A stretch of 38,230 nt of DNA from Mycoemilia scoparia. Taxonomy: Eukaryota; Kickxellomycota; Kickxellomycetes; Kickxellales; Kickxellaceae. Where the stretch lies: positions 1-38,230 of the forward strand of contig JANBPU010000156.1 of NCBI GenBank assembly GCA_027575805.1, written 5' to 3'. The position numbers and the translations under genes were made by a program. Below the pieces are notes generated by a model, which did not search any database, had not been told where the DNA came from, and saw nothing but the letters and a program-made list of their open reading frames with translations. Positions 29,249-38,230 of this stretch are shown piece by piece. Each line of letters begins with the position of its first letter. Position 1 is the first letter of the stretch.

Positions 29249-31863
29249 TTAGCTGGGGTTCACCTTGGGTTGGAGTTCGGTGGCTTTGTAATATCTGTTA
29301 CTGAGAGCATGTTCTTTCAAATAATCGCCCCCACATTCCAAATACATCTGACGAGTAACACATGAATCAGAAAAAGTAGGACTTCTTGCCCATTTGGCTG
29401 CTCCTCTCCAAGCATCCAACAGGGGATTTTCAGCAAAATGTATCCTGATATCTGTTCCGATAGGCATAACCATACGCAGTTCAGACTCAAGCCGTTGGGA
29501 AAGCCCTGGTATCATTGCAAACCCACCACCAGTTAAATAAATGTTCTTCACAAACTCGCTGGCAGGATGGTCTTTAATGTTTTTGAGGATCTGCGAAATA
29601 GTCTCAACAATACCAGATTGGTCAATTCCAATAATGCTGGGTTGGAAAAGGACCTCAGGGACTCTAATCCTTTCGATATTGAGGTGCATCTGATATTGCC
29701 TAGCCGCGGTATCGATTTCCAGCTGCCATGCTTCATCTTTGCTTGGCTGGGCGGCTGTTTCGTCAAGAATTGCCTCTTGTGTTCCTTCAGAAAATCTGTA
29801 CATCAGGGTATTTTGGATCCTGTTCTTTGCCTCACGGTCCAGCCCAGCCAGGTAGTCTGGTGCATACCTTTCCAATAATTCGTTGCACTGGTTGAGATTG
29901 AGCTTGTCCTCCTCTTCCTCCTCCTCGTCTTCTTCTTTGCTGATGTCACGATAAATGCTCCAGTCTTCATCATCAGCTCCAAACGTATCTTCCTTATCAG
30001 CACTACCATTATTCCGCCGACGACGCTTAGCTCCAGTTGAAGATGCAGATGAGCCATTGGGTGGCGTTTCATTGGATGCTAGGTCTGCAATATTCTTCAT
30101 ACGGGCTTGGGCAGCCTGACTCCGGCGCTCATTAAGTTCTTTGTATTTTTGTTTACGTTCGTTGATCTTTGAGAGTACTGACAAACGCCTATTTTTCAAT
30201 TCATCCAGCCACTGGTCAAAGCGGTTTAGGCGGAACTCTTCATCCTTTTTGGCTTCCTCTTCTTTCTTTTGCTGTTCTATTTCCTTTAACTGTCGTGCCC
30301 TTTCTCTAGCCTCGTAATTGGCCTTTAATAGTTTTTGTTTGCGCTTTTCCTTAATACCAGCTTCATCCAGCTCAGCATCAGGAATATCGACTAAGGGGCA
30401 TTCTGGCGGAAGCGAAGGTTTTTCGTCTAGAGTCTCACCAAGACTCTTTTTACGTGCCCGTTCAATTATTGCTACTGACTTGGAAATGGCATCATCCAGA
30501 TCAGCAATTGTCTTTAGGCCATATTCCCTAAGTTCTGAGAGGAATTCAGAGGGAGAGTAGGTATCTTTTGCTTCTTTGAGGGCTTGTAGCTCCTCAAGTT
30601 CTTGCTCTCTTGCCACCAGTTTCTCGACCCTTGATTTGGCCGCAAGCTCTTGTAGTTTGAGAGCCTGCTCTCTCCGGCGTTCAGCGATCTGGGCCAGTTC
30701 CTCTTCGGTCTTCTCTTCTCTTGTAGGGACAGGGAATGGGAATTGGATCATTTTGTCGTGAGCGTTAAGGTTGGATTTGTCTAGGTACCCGGCAAGTTCA
30801 GTGCAATAGTCGCTTGAAAAGTAGGTATAGTTATGTACCATATACTAAAGAGAATGATTTTTCAGATATGTATATATGTTAGTATCAAGTAAAAATCAAG
30901 CGACATGCTCATAGCTAGAGATTATCGAAAAGCATAAATACCTGAGTATGCCAGTTCGTTAGCTTTACGGGGAAGCTTGGATACTTGGCTTGAAGTAATT
31001 TATGCATGTAGTCTGAAAGGTCATTGCCACCAATATTGATCCTTTTTGCGTAATTGAGGAGGGGCCGTGAATCATATATTGGAATGATTTGTGTAGAGTT
31101 GTTTCCACTAGAGACCATCAGTCCAGTGCTCTTATTTGATGGTCCCCGAGATTGGCTTGTTTCATAATTATAGTAGCTGCACAATGAATCCACAGTATAC
31201 GAAATTGATGGAACAGAGTATCCTTCGAATAGCAGCTCCGAAGTGGCTACAGATAATCAAACAATGCCAGTTTAGGCTTGTTGCCCATTAAGCATAGATC
31301 ATGGAAATAGTAATGGTAAAGCACTTACATTTTCTGGTGCTATACGGTGCGCACAAGAGTTCAGTTAAAACAATAGGATGCTCTATTGACGATCCTTCAC
31401 AGCCAAGCATCGAGAATACATAGTCAAAAGAGTTCTCAAGGACATCATAGTTATTTAGGATCCCAGAGTCAAATGCAGACTTTATATTCGAACGAGCGGT
31501 AGAATCTGTGTATGCATCGTTACCAACAAGTACGATGCCAGAGTTTGATATTTTCTTGTTGCGGAACTTTGTCACCACATTATGGAATACGTCTAAATAC
31601 ATTGTCGTTATTTAACATATATTCCATTATAATTTGTTCAGGAAGACTTTGCGCATAGGTTAAAGTATTAATCTGCACTTACATCGTGGATCATTTTCTG
31701 AAGCCCACCCCGCACGCATTTGGTATGACCCGTTGTCAATAACAATCGGTGTCTTGGACCCTGCAAACGATTTAGCATAGTCAAACGATGGAACTTTTAA
31801 CTCTTCTACACCAGGGCCATCCGGCAAATTATCAAAACTTGGCTCTGCCATGGTTGGTGGCAA
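29249..31863 (-). CDS. ARP5: Actin-related protein 5 (INO80 chromatin remodeller subunit), four exons
   Basis: Exons 31863-31683, 31592-31329, 31246-30942 and 30844-29249 join in frame to 781 residues; an ATG at 31851 would give 777. Yeast Arp5 is 755. The start of the actin fold is TPIVIDNGSYQMRAGWASENDPR. The DPRYVFHNVVTKFRNKK junction and SELLFEGYSVPSISYTVDSL match family positions. A long Glu/Lys/Arg-rich coiled insertion (about 270-590, including ERRREQALKLQELAAKSR) splits subdomains as in Arp5. The C-terminus has NIYLTGGGFAMIPGLSQRLE, then DAWRGAAKWA. Arp5, with Ies6, couples INO80 ATPase activity to nucleosome sliding in the nucleus. All introns are GT-AG and lie in the first third of the coding sequence. 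It is divergent from RAV1. Confidence 0.95.
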
Positions 31864-32143
31864 TATATTTATGATTATACCTGTTTCTTTGAGCCAATAG
31901 TCCTAAAAAGAAGAATTGATTCTAGCCTTTAGTTTATCAACAAAGACTAAAGTGATTATGGTTCATGGGAATTTTGGCAATGCCCATAACCGCTTACTTT
32001 TGGATCAAACGTATATTTATGAATTTGAAGTGGTCTTTGTTTTTGTCTAGTATATGTCATCTGTATTCATTGATACTCGCTTTTAAGTCAAACACATCAC
32101 CAACATCATCCCTCTAGATTAAACAGATGATACTTGGGTAATA
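31864..32143. promoter_or_regulatory. Shared divergent promoter region of ARP5 and RAV1
   Basis: 280 bp separate the two start codons. No TATA consensus is evident, unlike the secreted-protein genes in this window. Any shared regulation is inference from the layout. Confidence 0.45.
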
Positions 32144-35100
32144 ATGCGCATTTCACAATTTCTTGTCGGAAAGATTAATGAGAGCAAGCCTATTGCTGGC
32201 TTTTATGATGACGACATATACTACATGGTAAGCTTTCCTTAACACTTTGCTTTTATATTTTCACATTTCATACATACATGGGTGGCGGTATGCCAGTGTT
32301 GAAATGGCAGCATGAGGATCAATAGTTTCCTATCCATACTTCCAATCACCTTGTTTAGGTATATGGGTCAGCCAACTGCGTTCACATTACTTCTGGAGAG
32401 AGGCTAGTACAAACCTTAACACTAGACAACGGCGGAAATGCACAGCTTGTCGCGGCACTGTGTGTTTATGACAATGCACAACTGGTAAGCCAAAAGGTTC
32501 GCTATGTGGCTAAAAGAGACCATTGAATAGAGGATGACGAAGTATATTTTGACAACAAACTTAGATTGGTATTTGTCAAGGAAATGATGTCTTGCTTTAT
32601 ATAAAAAAATACCAGGTAAGTATAATGGCATATAAATGTATGTATTCTATACCGGAAATTAAAAGATATTGAATATGCTTTTCTGCATATTGTAGAGTAA
32701 TGGGTTGCAATGGGAGAAATACCAGTCTTTTGAAAATGACCAAGCAGTTGCCCGTATACAGATTTTAAGCGAGAAGCAGGTCATTACCGCATCAGGAAAT
32801 ACGCTGACCCTCTGGAACCAAAATGGTGATCAGTGGCTCAAAAGCTATGAAAAGAGGTAAATATCCATAAACGATGCCAGCATTTACTCTTTATATATCT
32901 ACTATAAAACCTGATGTTCTTTTGATATAGACTATCTGCTGATATTTATCAGATATCATATTCCAATACTCGCCCAAGCTTTATTACGACAGTTTCATTG
33001 GTAAGATTGACCATATTAATAAGCTGGTTCCTGACACCATGTAACTAGAAGCAGCATACTAATCCTATTGCGACCAATTTACAAGAATGATCGTCTACCA
33101 AAGCTATGGAGAGTAGATGAAGATTGTAAGTTACGAATATATTATTCAGCCCAATTCCTTATTTCATGCTTGCTCTATTTACTAACATTTCATAACTACT
33201 TTAGCTTTTAGCCTGGTACAATACCTTAACCACCAAAGCACCGTTATAAATATCTCATGGTCCACCCTACGATACAAGTAAGCTAAAATCTGCCCAGATA
33301 AACAATGGCTACATAAACACCCACTGAGTAAGGCATACTGAATTTCTGTAACTTTGACCCTGAAATAGAAATTCGGAATCAGTCATATATATTTCAACCA
33401 AAGATAATAGGGTATGGGTCTGGGTTTCCTCTAGTCCAGGGAACCCAGAAGCGCGCTTTACTATAAGATCAGGACTTGATGTGGGCTCGTTTATCAAAGA
33501 CCGAATCCATATAGATCCAAATAATGCACAAGAATATATGCCCATATCGGCCCCGCAACCAATAGCTTTGAACAGATATCTGTATTCATTATTTTTTGAC
33601 ACGGCTGATCGCATCAGTCAAGACAGTTCACGTCCTAGCGGAGCATCTGGCGTTGACCATCGAATTACACAAAGGCTTCTCGATGATGATAATGGCGTTA
33701 GTAGCCAAAATAGCAGTGGTAGTGAAAACGGGCAAAAACCGCTAAATTCTAGAAAAGTACACTCATTTCTCAACCTTACGCAATTAAAGTCATCAAGCAG
33801 CACAGAACGCCCAGAGAATGGGTTCAGGATTCGCAAGTTCAGGGAAACATCATGCCTAAAAAATAGCGCAATCGATAACAAGGTGCTACCCCACATCGCA
33901 TCAGCAAAGCTTGTTCCTCAAGATTGGTTTTACACTATTCTTCACAATGGCTCCATTCTGCTTTGCAACTTTTTTATGAAGCAAGGAGAGCTACTAGTAC
34001 CAAAGTTTCGACAGCCCATTATCACCAAGGATCCTTGTTGCAAAACTTTTCAGAACAGCGCCAATACTGATGAATTCTATTCAACTGTTGGGTTTGTCAC
34101 TTCTGATAGTACTTTGAGTTTTATAATCATCGATATGGAACGCCGTCTTTTGAAATACGCTCTAAAGTTCCCTCATAGGCTTGGAGATGCATCTACATCT
34201 CCGCCTATACTAATACCTGAATTAGTCAACGCATATGATGGACATATGTCTCCCATAGAGCACATCAGCGTTAACCCATTTGGATCAGAAATAGCCTCAT
34301 ATGATCAAGAAAACAACCTCCTTATATGGAACCCGGTTGGTAATTCTCGTGTCAGCGTATCCAACAAAATTGATTTGGGGGGAGAAGAGGTCAAGAGCAT
34401 ATCATGGGCACCAAATTCTCGGGAATTCGTGTGCTTAACCAACAAATCGTTATATAGATATTTGTACAATGATCAAGACGGACAATGGAATGCCAGTTCT
34501 GATGAATTTGCAGACATTGGCTACCATGACTGTATGTTCACGTATTCACTACCAAATGGTGATTGTAAAAATGAGTGTTGCGTTAAAAACCAGTACTGCG
34601 TTACTCTATTCCACCGAGATACGAAAAAAAGTCACAGTTGGAGCATCGATACCAACAAGCTAACTGTGCAGGACCTGGGAACATCTATAATAGATAATGA
34701 AGAAGGATTTGATTGTTCCTCTCGAGTTATGCCAGCAATGTTCCCGTTTAGCTCTATAGAAAATCTGCTGGTAACATACAATACTAATACTGGCTCAATG
34801 AATATCTGGGGCCTCATGCCGGAAGGCTATACTAAGTGGGCAAGTACCAAGCAACACAGCCTGCCAAAGCTTGACGTTAAAATGATCCGTTACAATTCTG
34901 TCGACAAGGCTGCCATTGTGTCTGAGGATTCAACTGGCCAACAAACTGTGACTATTTGGCGCTTTTCTTCTGCATCAAGCAGCTCTCTATATTTCCCCGC
35001 TGCCACCATATATCCATTGGACCCTAAAGACAAGGTCAAGGAAATTCGCTGGCATCTTACGGATGGCGCTCAGAGCTATTTAGGAATCCTGTGGGGCGAT

Positions 35101-37218
35101 AGGATCGACATATACATCCAACATAGATCCCTCTACGAATCTTGGAAATGCATCCAGAAAATTCATGTTTCCGATTATGGCAGTCCTGATAATGTTTTCG
35201 AGTCCTTCTCATTCACCAACCTTGGTGCGCCAATATTTTCGGTTGGTACACGAATGTATGAACTGTTTGATAGCTTTGGTAAAGACGACCAATCTTTGTG
35301 TGAATTAGCATTTAGCAACCATGGTCAGGTACCATACACACATCCAGCTGTTCTCTCCAAGTTGATATTGTGGGGACGACTTGATAGTGTAAAGACTATA
35401 CTGCTTGGCTTGTATGATAAGCTCAAAGGTTGTGACCCCGACTCTGATACTCCAATTTCCCAGATAATGATACCTCTCGAAGAAATTCTTGGGGAAATGC
35501 CAGAAGATACCAGTGCTACACGATCTGATTCGGAAGCACCATCACCAGCATCTAATGCAAAGCCCAACCAAAAATATAGTGACCTTTTCGGAGATGACAA
35601 TCTTGGTGATTTCACTGTCAGCATGGCGGATCTTGACATTGGTGGCAATGACGAAGATGATGGTTTTAATCAAGAAAAGGCCCGGTTTATTGTAGAGCAA
35701 TTACCTCATGTCAAATTGGCGGGAATATCACCTATTGACCAAGCAAGGCTGATGTGTGTGGCTGAAACAATTGCTATGGGCGTTTCAACCAACCAGTCTA
35801 TTGATGAGATGGGAGTTAGGTTCATGATGATGCTAAATCTACACGAGTACGAGACTAGGCGCTCGTCACGAAACACGTGTTTGGCATATTGTGCATTAAA
35901 CTGGGCTCTCCACAGCAACTCGCAGAGCGCCCTGATTCAGCACTGCTACCAGCTCTGTAAAGGTGGGCACCTAACTTGGCCAGCAGCTCGAAAAATGGGG
36001 ATGTCTCTATGGATCAAGGAAGAGCCAGTATTGAAGCAGCTAGTGGAAAAATTGGCACATGATACATATGCCCAAATGGACCGCAACCCGTCGGTTTGTT
36101 CGTTATTCTTTTTGGCCCTCAGAAAACCAAGGGTCGTTTACACTTTATGGAAAACTGCGCATTCACATCCCGAACAAGCCAAGATGGTCAAGTTTCTTTC
36201 CAATGACTTTACACTGGCCAGGTGGAGAACTGCTGCTAGCAAAAACGCATTCGCACTACTTAGCAAAGGTCGCTATTGGGATGCAGTCACATTCTTTATG
36301 CTGGGCGAAAAGCTAGAGGATGCAGCACTTGTGTGTCTATCCCAACTTAACGATATACATCTAGCTATTATGCTTTGTAGATGCTATGAAGGAGACCATG
36401 GACCTGTACTTGACAAGCTACTTAAATCTAAAATTATCCCACACTGCGTCAAAACACACGACAGATGGCTGCTAAGCCTTGTGTTTACATTGAGAGAAAA
36501 GGCAGAGCAAGCTCTAAGGGCTTTGGTTGATTCTCTTCCAAAGATGGCTAAGGATATTAATATAGAAGCAGAGAGTCCAACCACTTCAATGTCAGAGTAT
36601 GACACTGAGTTGCCAATTCTGCGGCAACATTTGCTAGCAACTAATCCTAAAATCTCTTCCACAAGAAAGATAGATCAAAGCAATGTTATTTCGCAAGCTG
36701 CTACTATATTTGAATGTCTTGGACAACCTATAATGGCATTGGTGGTTTTGAACTGGTGGAAAAAGAAAAAGTCTGAAGAGAAGCAGAATGCCTCAGCATC
36801 TACAAGCACAAGAGGCCCACAGGAACTAAATACTTCTGCTTCACTGTTCGATTCGGAGCCCACAATTGATTCGTTAATGAGTGGCACCTTGGACTTTGGA
36901 AACTGGAACTTTGGATCGACAAACACCAACACAACTTCAACCAGTATTTTCGATAGCTTCAACTCAAAATCAACAGGAACAGCGTCTACAGGAGATACCA
37001 ACATATTCAACAAAGATAGCAATGTTAAATCTGGTCCTGAAAACTCTGAATTCGACGACTATCCACTTCAGTATAGTCATAGAGTAACAATTGCCAGACA
37101 AGTAGTAGAGTATCTTAAAAACAATCGCATAAACTATGTCGAAGATACTTCTTATGAAAATGATATAAAGGTTATTACGAAGCTTTTGGACATTGATAAG
37201 TGTGTTACTGATTTCTAA
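32144..37218 (+). CDS. RAV1: RAVE complex subunit Rav1/DMXL-like, eight exons, 1484 aa
   Basis: Exons 32144-32227, 32359-32484, 32565-32615, 32696-32856, 32931-33000, 33086-33125, 33205-33277 and 33369-37218 join in frame. The N-terminal WD-type region includes ITSGERLVQTLTLDN, ITASGNTLTLWNQNG, DRLPKLWRVDED, INISWSTLRYK and NRVWVWVS. The C-terminal half is the Rav1p_C domain, with CLAYCALNWALHSNSQS, AARKMGMSLWIKEE, VYTLWKTAHSHPEQ, FLSNDFTLARWRTAASKNAF and RYWDAVTFFMLGEKLEDA. Yeast Rav1 is 1357 residues and is the scaffold that, with Rav2 and Skp1, reassembles V1 and Vo sectors of the vacuolar ATPase. All seven introns fall in the first 1.2 kb. Exon 6, only 40 bases, restores the LWR motif. 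It converges with the BolA-like gene. Confidence 0.95.
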
Positions 37219-37558
37219 GCTTGTTACCGTTTATAGCTTGACTATTAATACTAACTGTAATAAATTTCCTATTAAATTTACTGGTCACGATGTTAATAAA
37301 TTGAAGCCATTTCATAGAATTTGGGCAATAATTTTTGAAGGGCGAAAGTTTACTAGTACAACTGGATATCCATTTGGCTGTGATTGCCCCTATAATCACT
37401 GGTCACCAAAATTCACCCTTCAAAAATTATGATCCATTTATAAAAATCCATCGCAATGGATGATTTAATTGGTAGTATTGAGGTTTAATAAGGCAATGAT
37501 TTTAATGATGAAAACTAAATCCGTGCTAAAAATTATTCGCTCAGTCAGTTAATGGCAG
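37219..37558. other. Convergent intergenic region of RAV1 and the BolA-like gene
   Basis: 340 bp of shared 3' flank with a type A MITE at 37319-37439. No gene is seen. Confidence 0.55.
37319..37439 (+). mobile_element. MITE-like element, type A, copy 6
   Basis: A 121 bp copy, about 100 bp after the RAV1 stop. Ends are ATTTGGGCAATAATTTTTG and TTATGATCCATTT. The interior CATTTGGCTGTGATTGCCCC and ATCACTGGTCACCAAAATTC is almost the same as the twinfilin intron copy. Flanks read ATTT on both sides. Confidence 0.9.
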
Positions 37559-37993
37559 CTACTTTGAATCGGCTTTCTCTTTCTTCAGGTCCCAATCTTT
37601 TGGTGTAAATGTTTTCTATAATAACACCAAGAGGTAAAACGCTGGTTAATGGGTATACTATTGGAAACTATCTTTATTTCCAAGTAATGCTTACCATTCC
37701 AAAGGCATGAATATCCTGAAATTCCTTTTTTATCACCAAATAAACCAATCTAATACATGCAAAGATTAATAGCACTAGTAGTATCTAATTAAGCCAACAA
37801 TTTGCATATAAATACTAATAATATCTAATACCTACTTGTGCTGGTTAATCTTCGTTATGCCCTCAAATAACGGAGAGACAATTACTGACTCAAACATGGT
37901 TCCACATCCGCCCGAGGTATCTATGATTTCAACGTATGTGGCTTTAAGCTCTGCCTCCAGCTTCTTTTTCACTCCCTCAGCAGTAACAGCCAT
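37559..37993 (-). CDS. FRA2: BolA-like protein (BolA2/Fra2 type), three exons, 89 aa
   Basis: Exons 37993-37836, 37749-37695 and 37615-37559 join in frame. The start MAVTAEGVKKKLEAELKATY is followed by VEIIDTSGGCGTMFESVIVS, with the DTSGGCG loop and its conserved Cys, then PLFEGITKINQHK, LVYLVIKKEFQDIHAFGM and KTFTPKDWD. The H in QHK and the IHAF motif are the family's conserved positions; the Cys and His are used for [2Fe-2S] cluster sharing with a monothiol glutaredoxin. In yeast, Fra2 with Grx3/4 reports iron status to the Aft regulators in the cytosol. The absence of a targeting peptide favours the cytosolic type. The ATG at 37993 is chosen over an upstream in-frame one at 38062, which would add a non-conserved Ile/Tyr-rich stretch. 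Confidence 0.94.
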
Positions 37994-38028
37994 GGTATAT
38001 ATGTGTATATATGTGTATATATTTGTTA
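37994..38028. repeat. Short GTGTATATAT tandem repeat upstream of the BolA-like gene
   Basis: About three copies of a 10 bp unit GTGTATATAT lie directly before the BolA-like start. They could supply TATA-like sequence on either strand, but are too close to the ATG to be a standard TATA box for it. Confidence 0.55.
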
Positions 38029-38230
38029 GTATTATAGCTAAATGACTGGCCATGCTTTTCAAAAGTATTAGATAATAAAGTGTCTAAACATAATTTTGTA
38101 ATTGGTTATGGGCTTTAATAGATTTATAGAGTTTGGCCACTAGATTTATGTACTACAGAGAATTCAAAAGACATCCCTTGGTGATAATTTGAGGACATCT
38201 AACTTGGAATTCATTGCTAGATGGGCAAGA

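Noticed and set aside
33309..33896. Minus-strand frames opposite RAV1 exon 8
   Set aside because: They are antisense shadows of a confidently identified coding exon.

Overview
This 38.2 kb window is a nuclear segment of a fungus. The genes are eukaryotic: short spliceosomal introns of about 50-145 bp with GTAAGT-like donors, TATA-type promoters, a eukaryotic tRNA-Gln, and orthologues of conserved opisthokont proteins. Compact spacing and intron-rich housekeeping genes, together with Thr/Val- and Pro-rich secreted wall-type proteins, suggest an early-diverging lineage, perhaps Kickxellomycotina-like. That placement is inference. The sequence alone does not fix the species.

Layout. 0-5 kb: tRNA-Gln(UUG), a 44-residue secreted peptide gene (minus), a probable GPI-anchored protein, and twinfilin, reconstructed here as seven exons. 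5-9 kb: two convergent genes for secreted low-complexity proteins, one Pro/Thr/Gly-rich and one with three Asp-rich 40-residue repeats. 9-18.1 kb: a ten-helix DMT-like membrane protein (minus), two plus-strand genes (a small coiled-coil protein with a GC-AG intron and an acidic disordered protein), and a large NFX1/FAP1-type zinc-finger protein (minus). 18.1-26.6 kb: a gene-poor stretch holding only two Ser-rich orphan genes, plus microsatellites. 26.6-38 kb: an augmin HAUS3-like protein (minus), ARP5 of the INO80 complex (minus), RAV1 of the RAVE V-ATPase assembly complex (plus, divergent from ARP5), and a BolA-like Fe-S regulator (minus, convergent with RAV1). ARP5, RAV1, twinfilin and BolA were assembled by joining exons across splice sites that keep the frame and match the family.

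The most striking non-gene signal is a family of roughly 120-140 bp terminal-inverted-repeat elements (MITE-like). There are ten near-complete copies and two fragments, sharing a terminal motif around TTTTTGAAGGG. Two related internal types exist. Type A occupies 0.3-8.7 kb and 37.3 kb; intact type B copies lie only in the gene-poor 18.7-25.2 kb stretch. One copy sits in a twinfilin intron, two lie between convergent genes, and none disrupts a recognised coding exon. Flanks of two copies suggest an ATTT (or TT) direct target duplication. No CRISPR array, operon or rRNA was seen.
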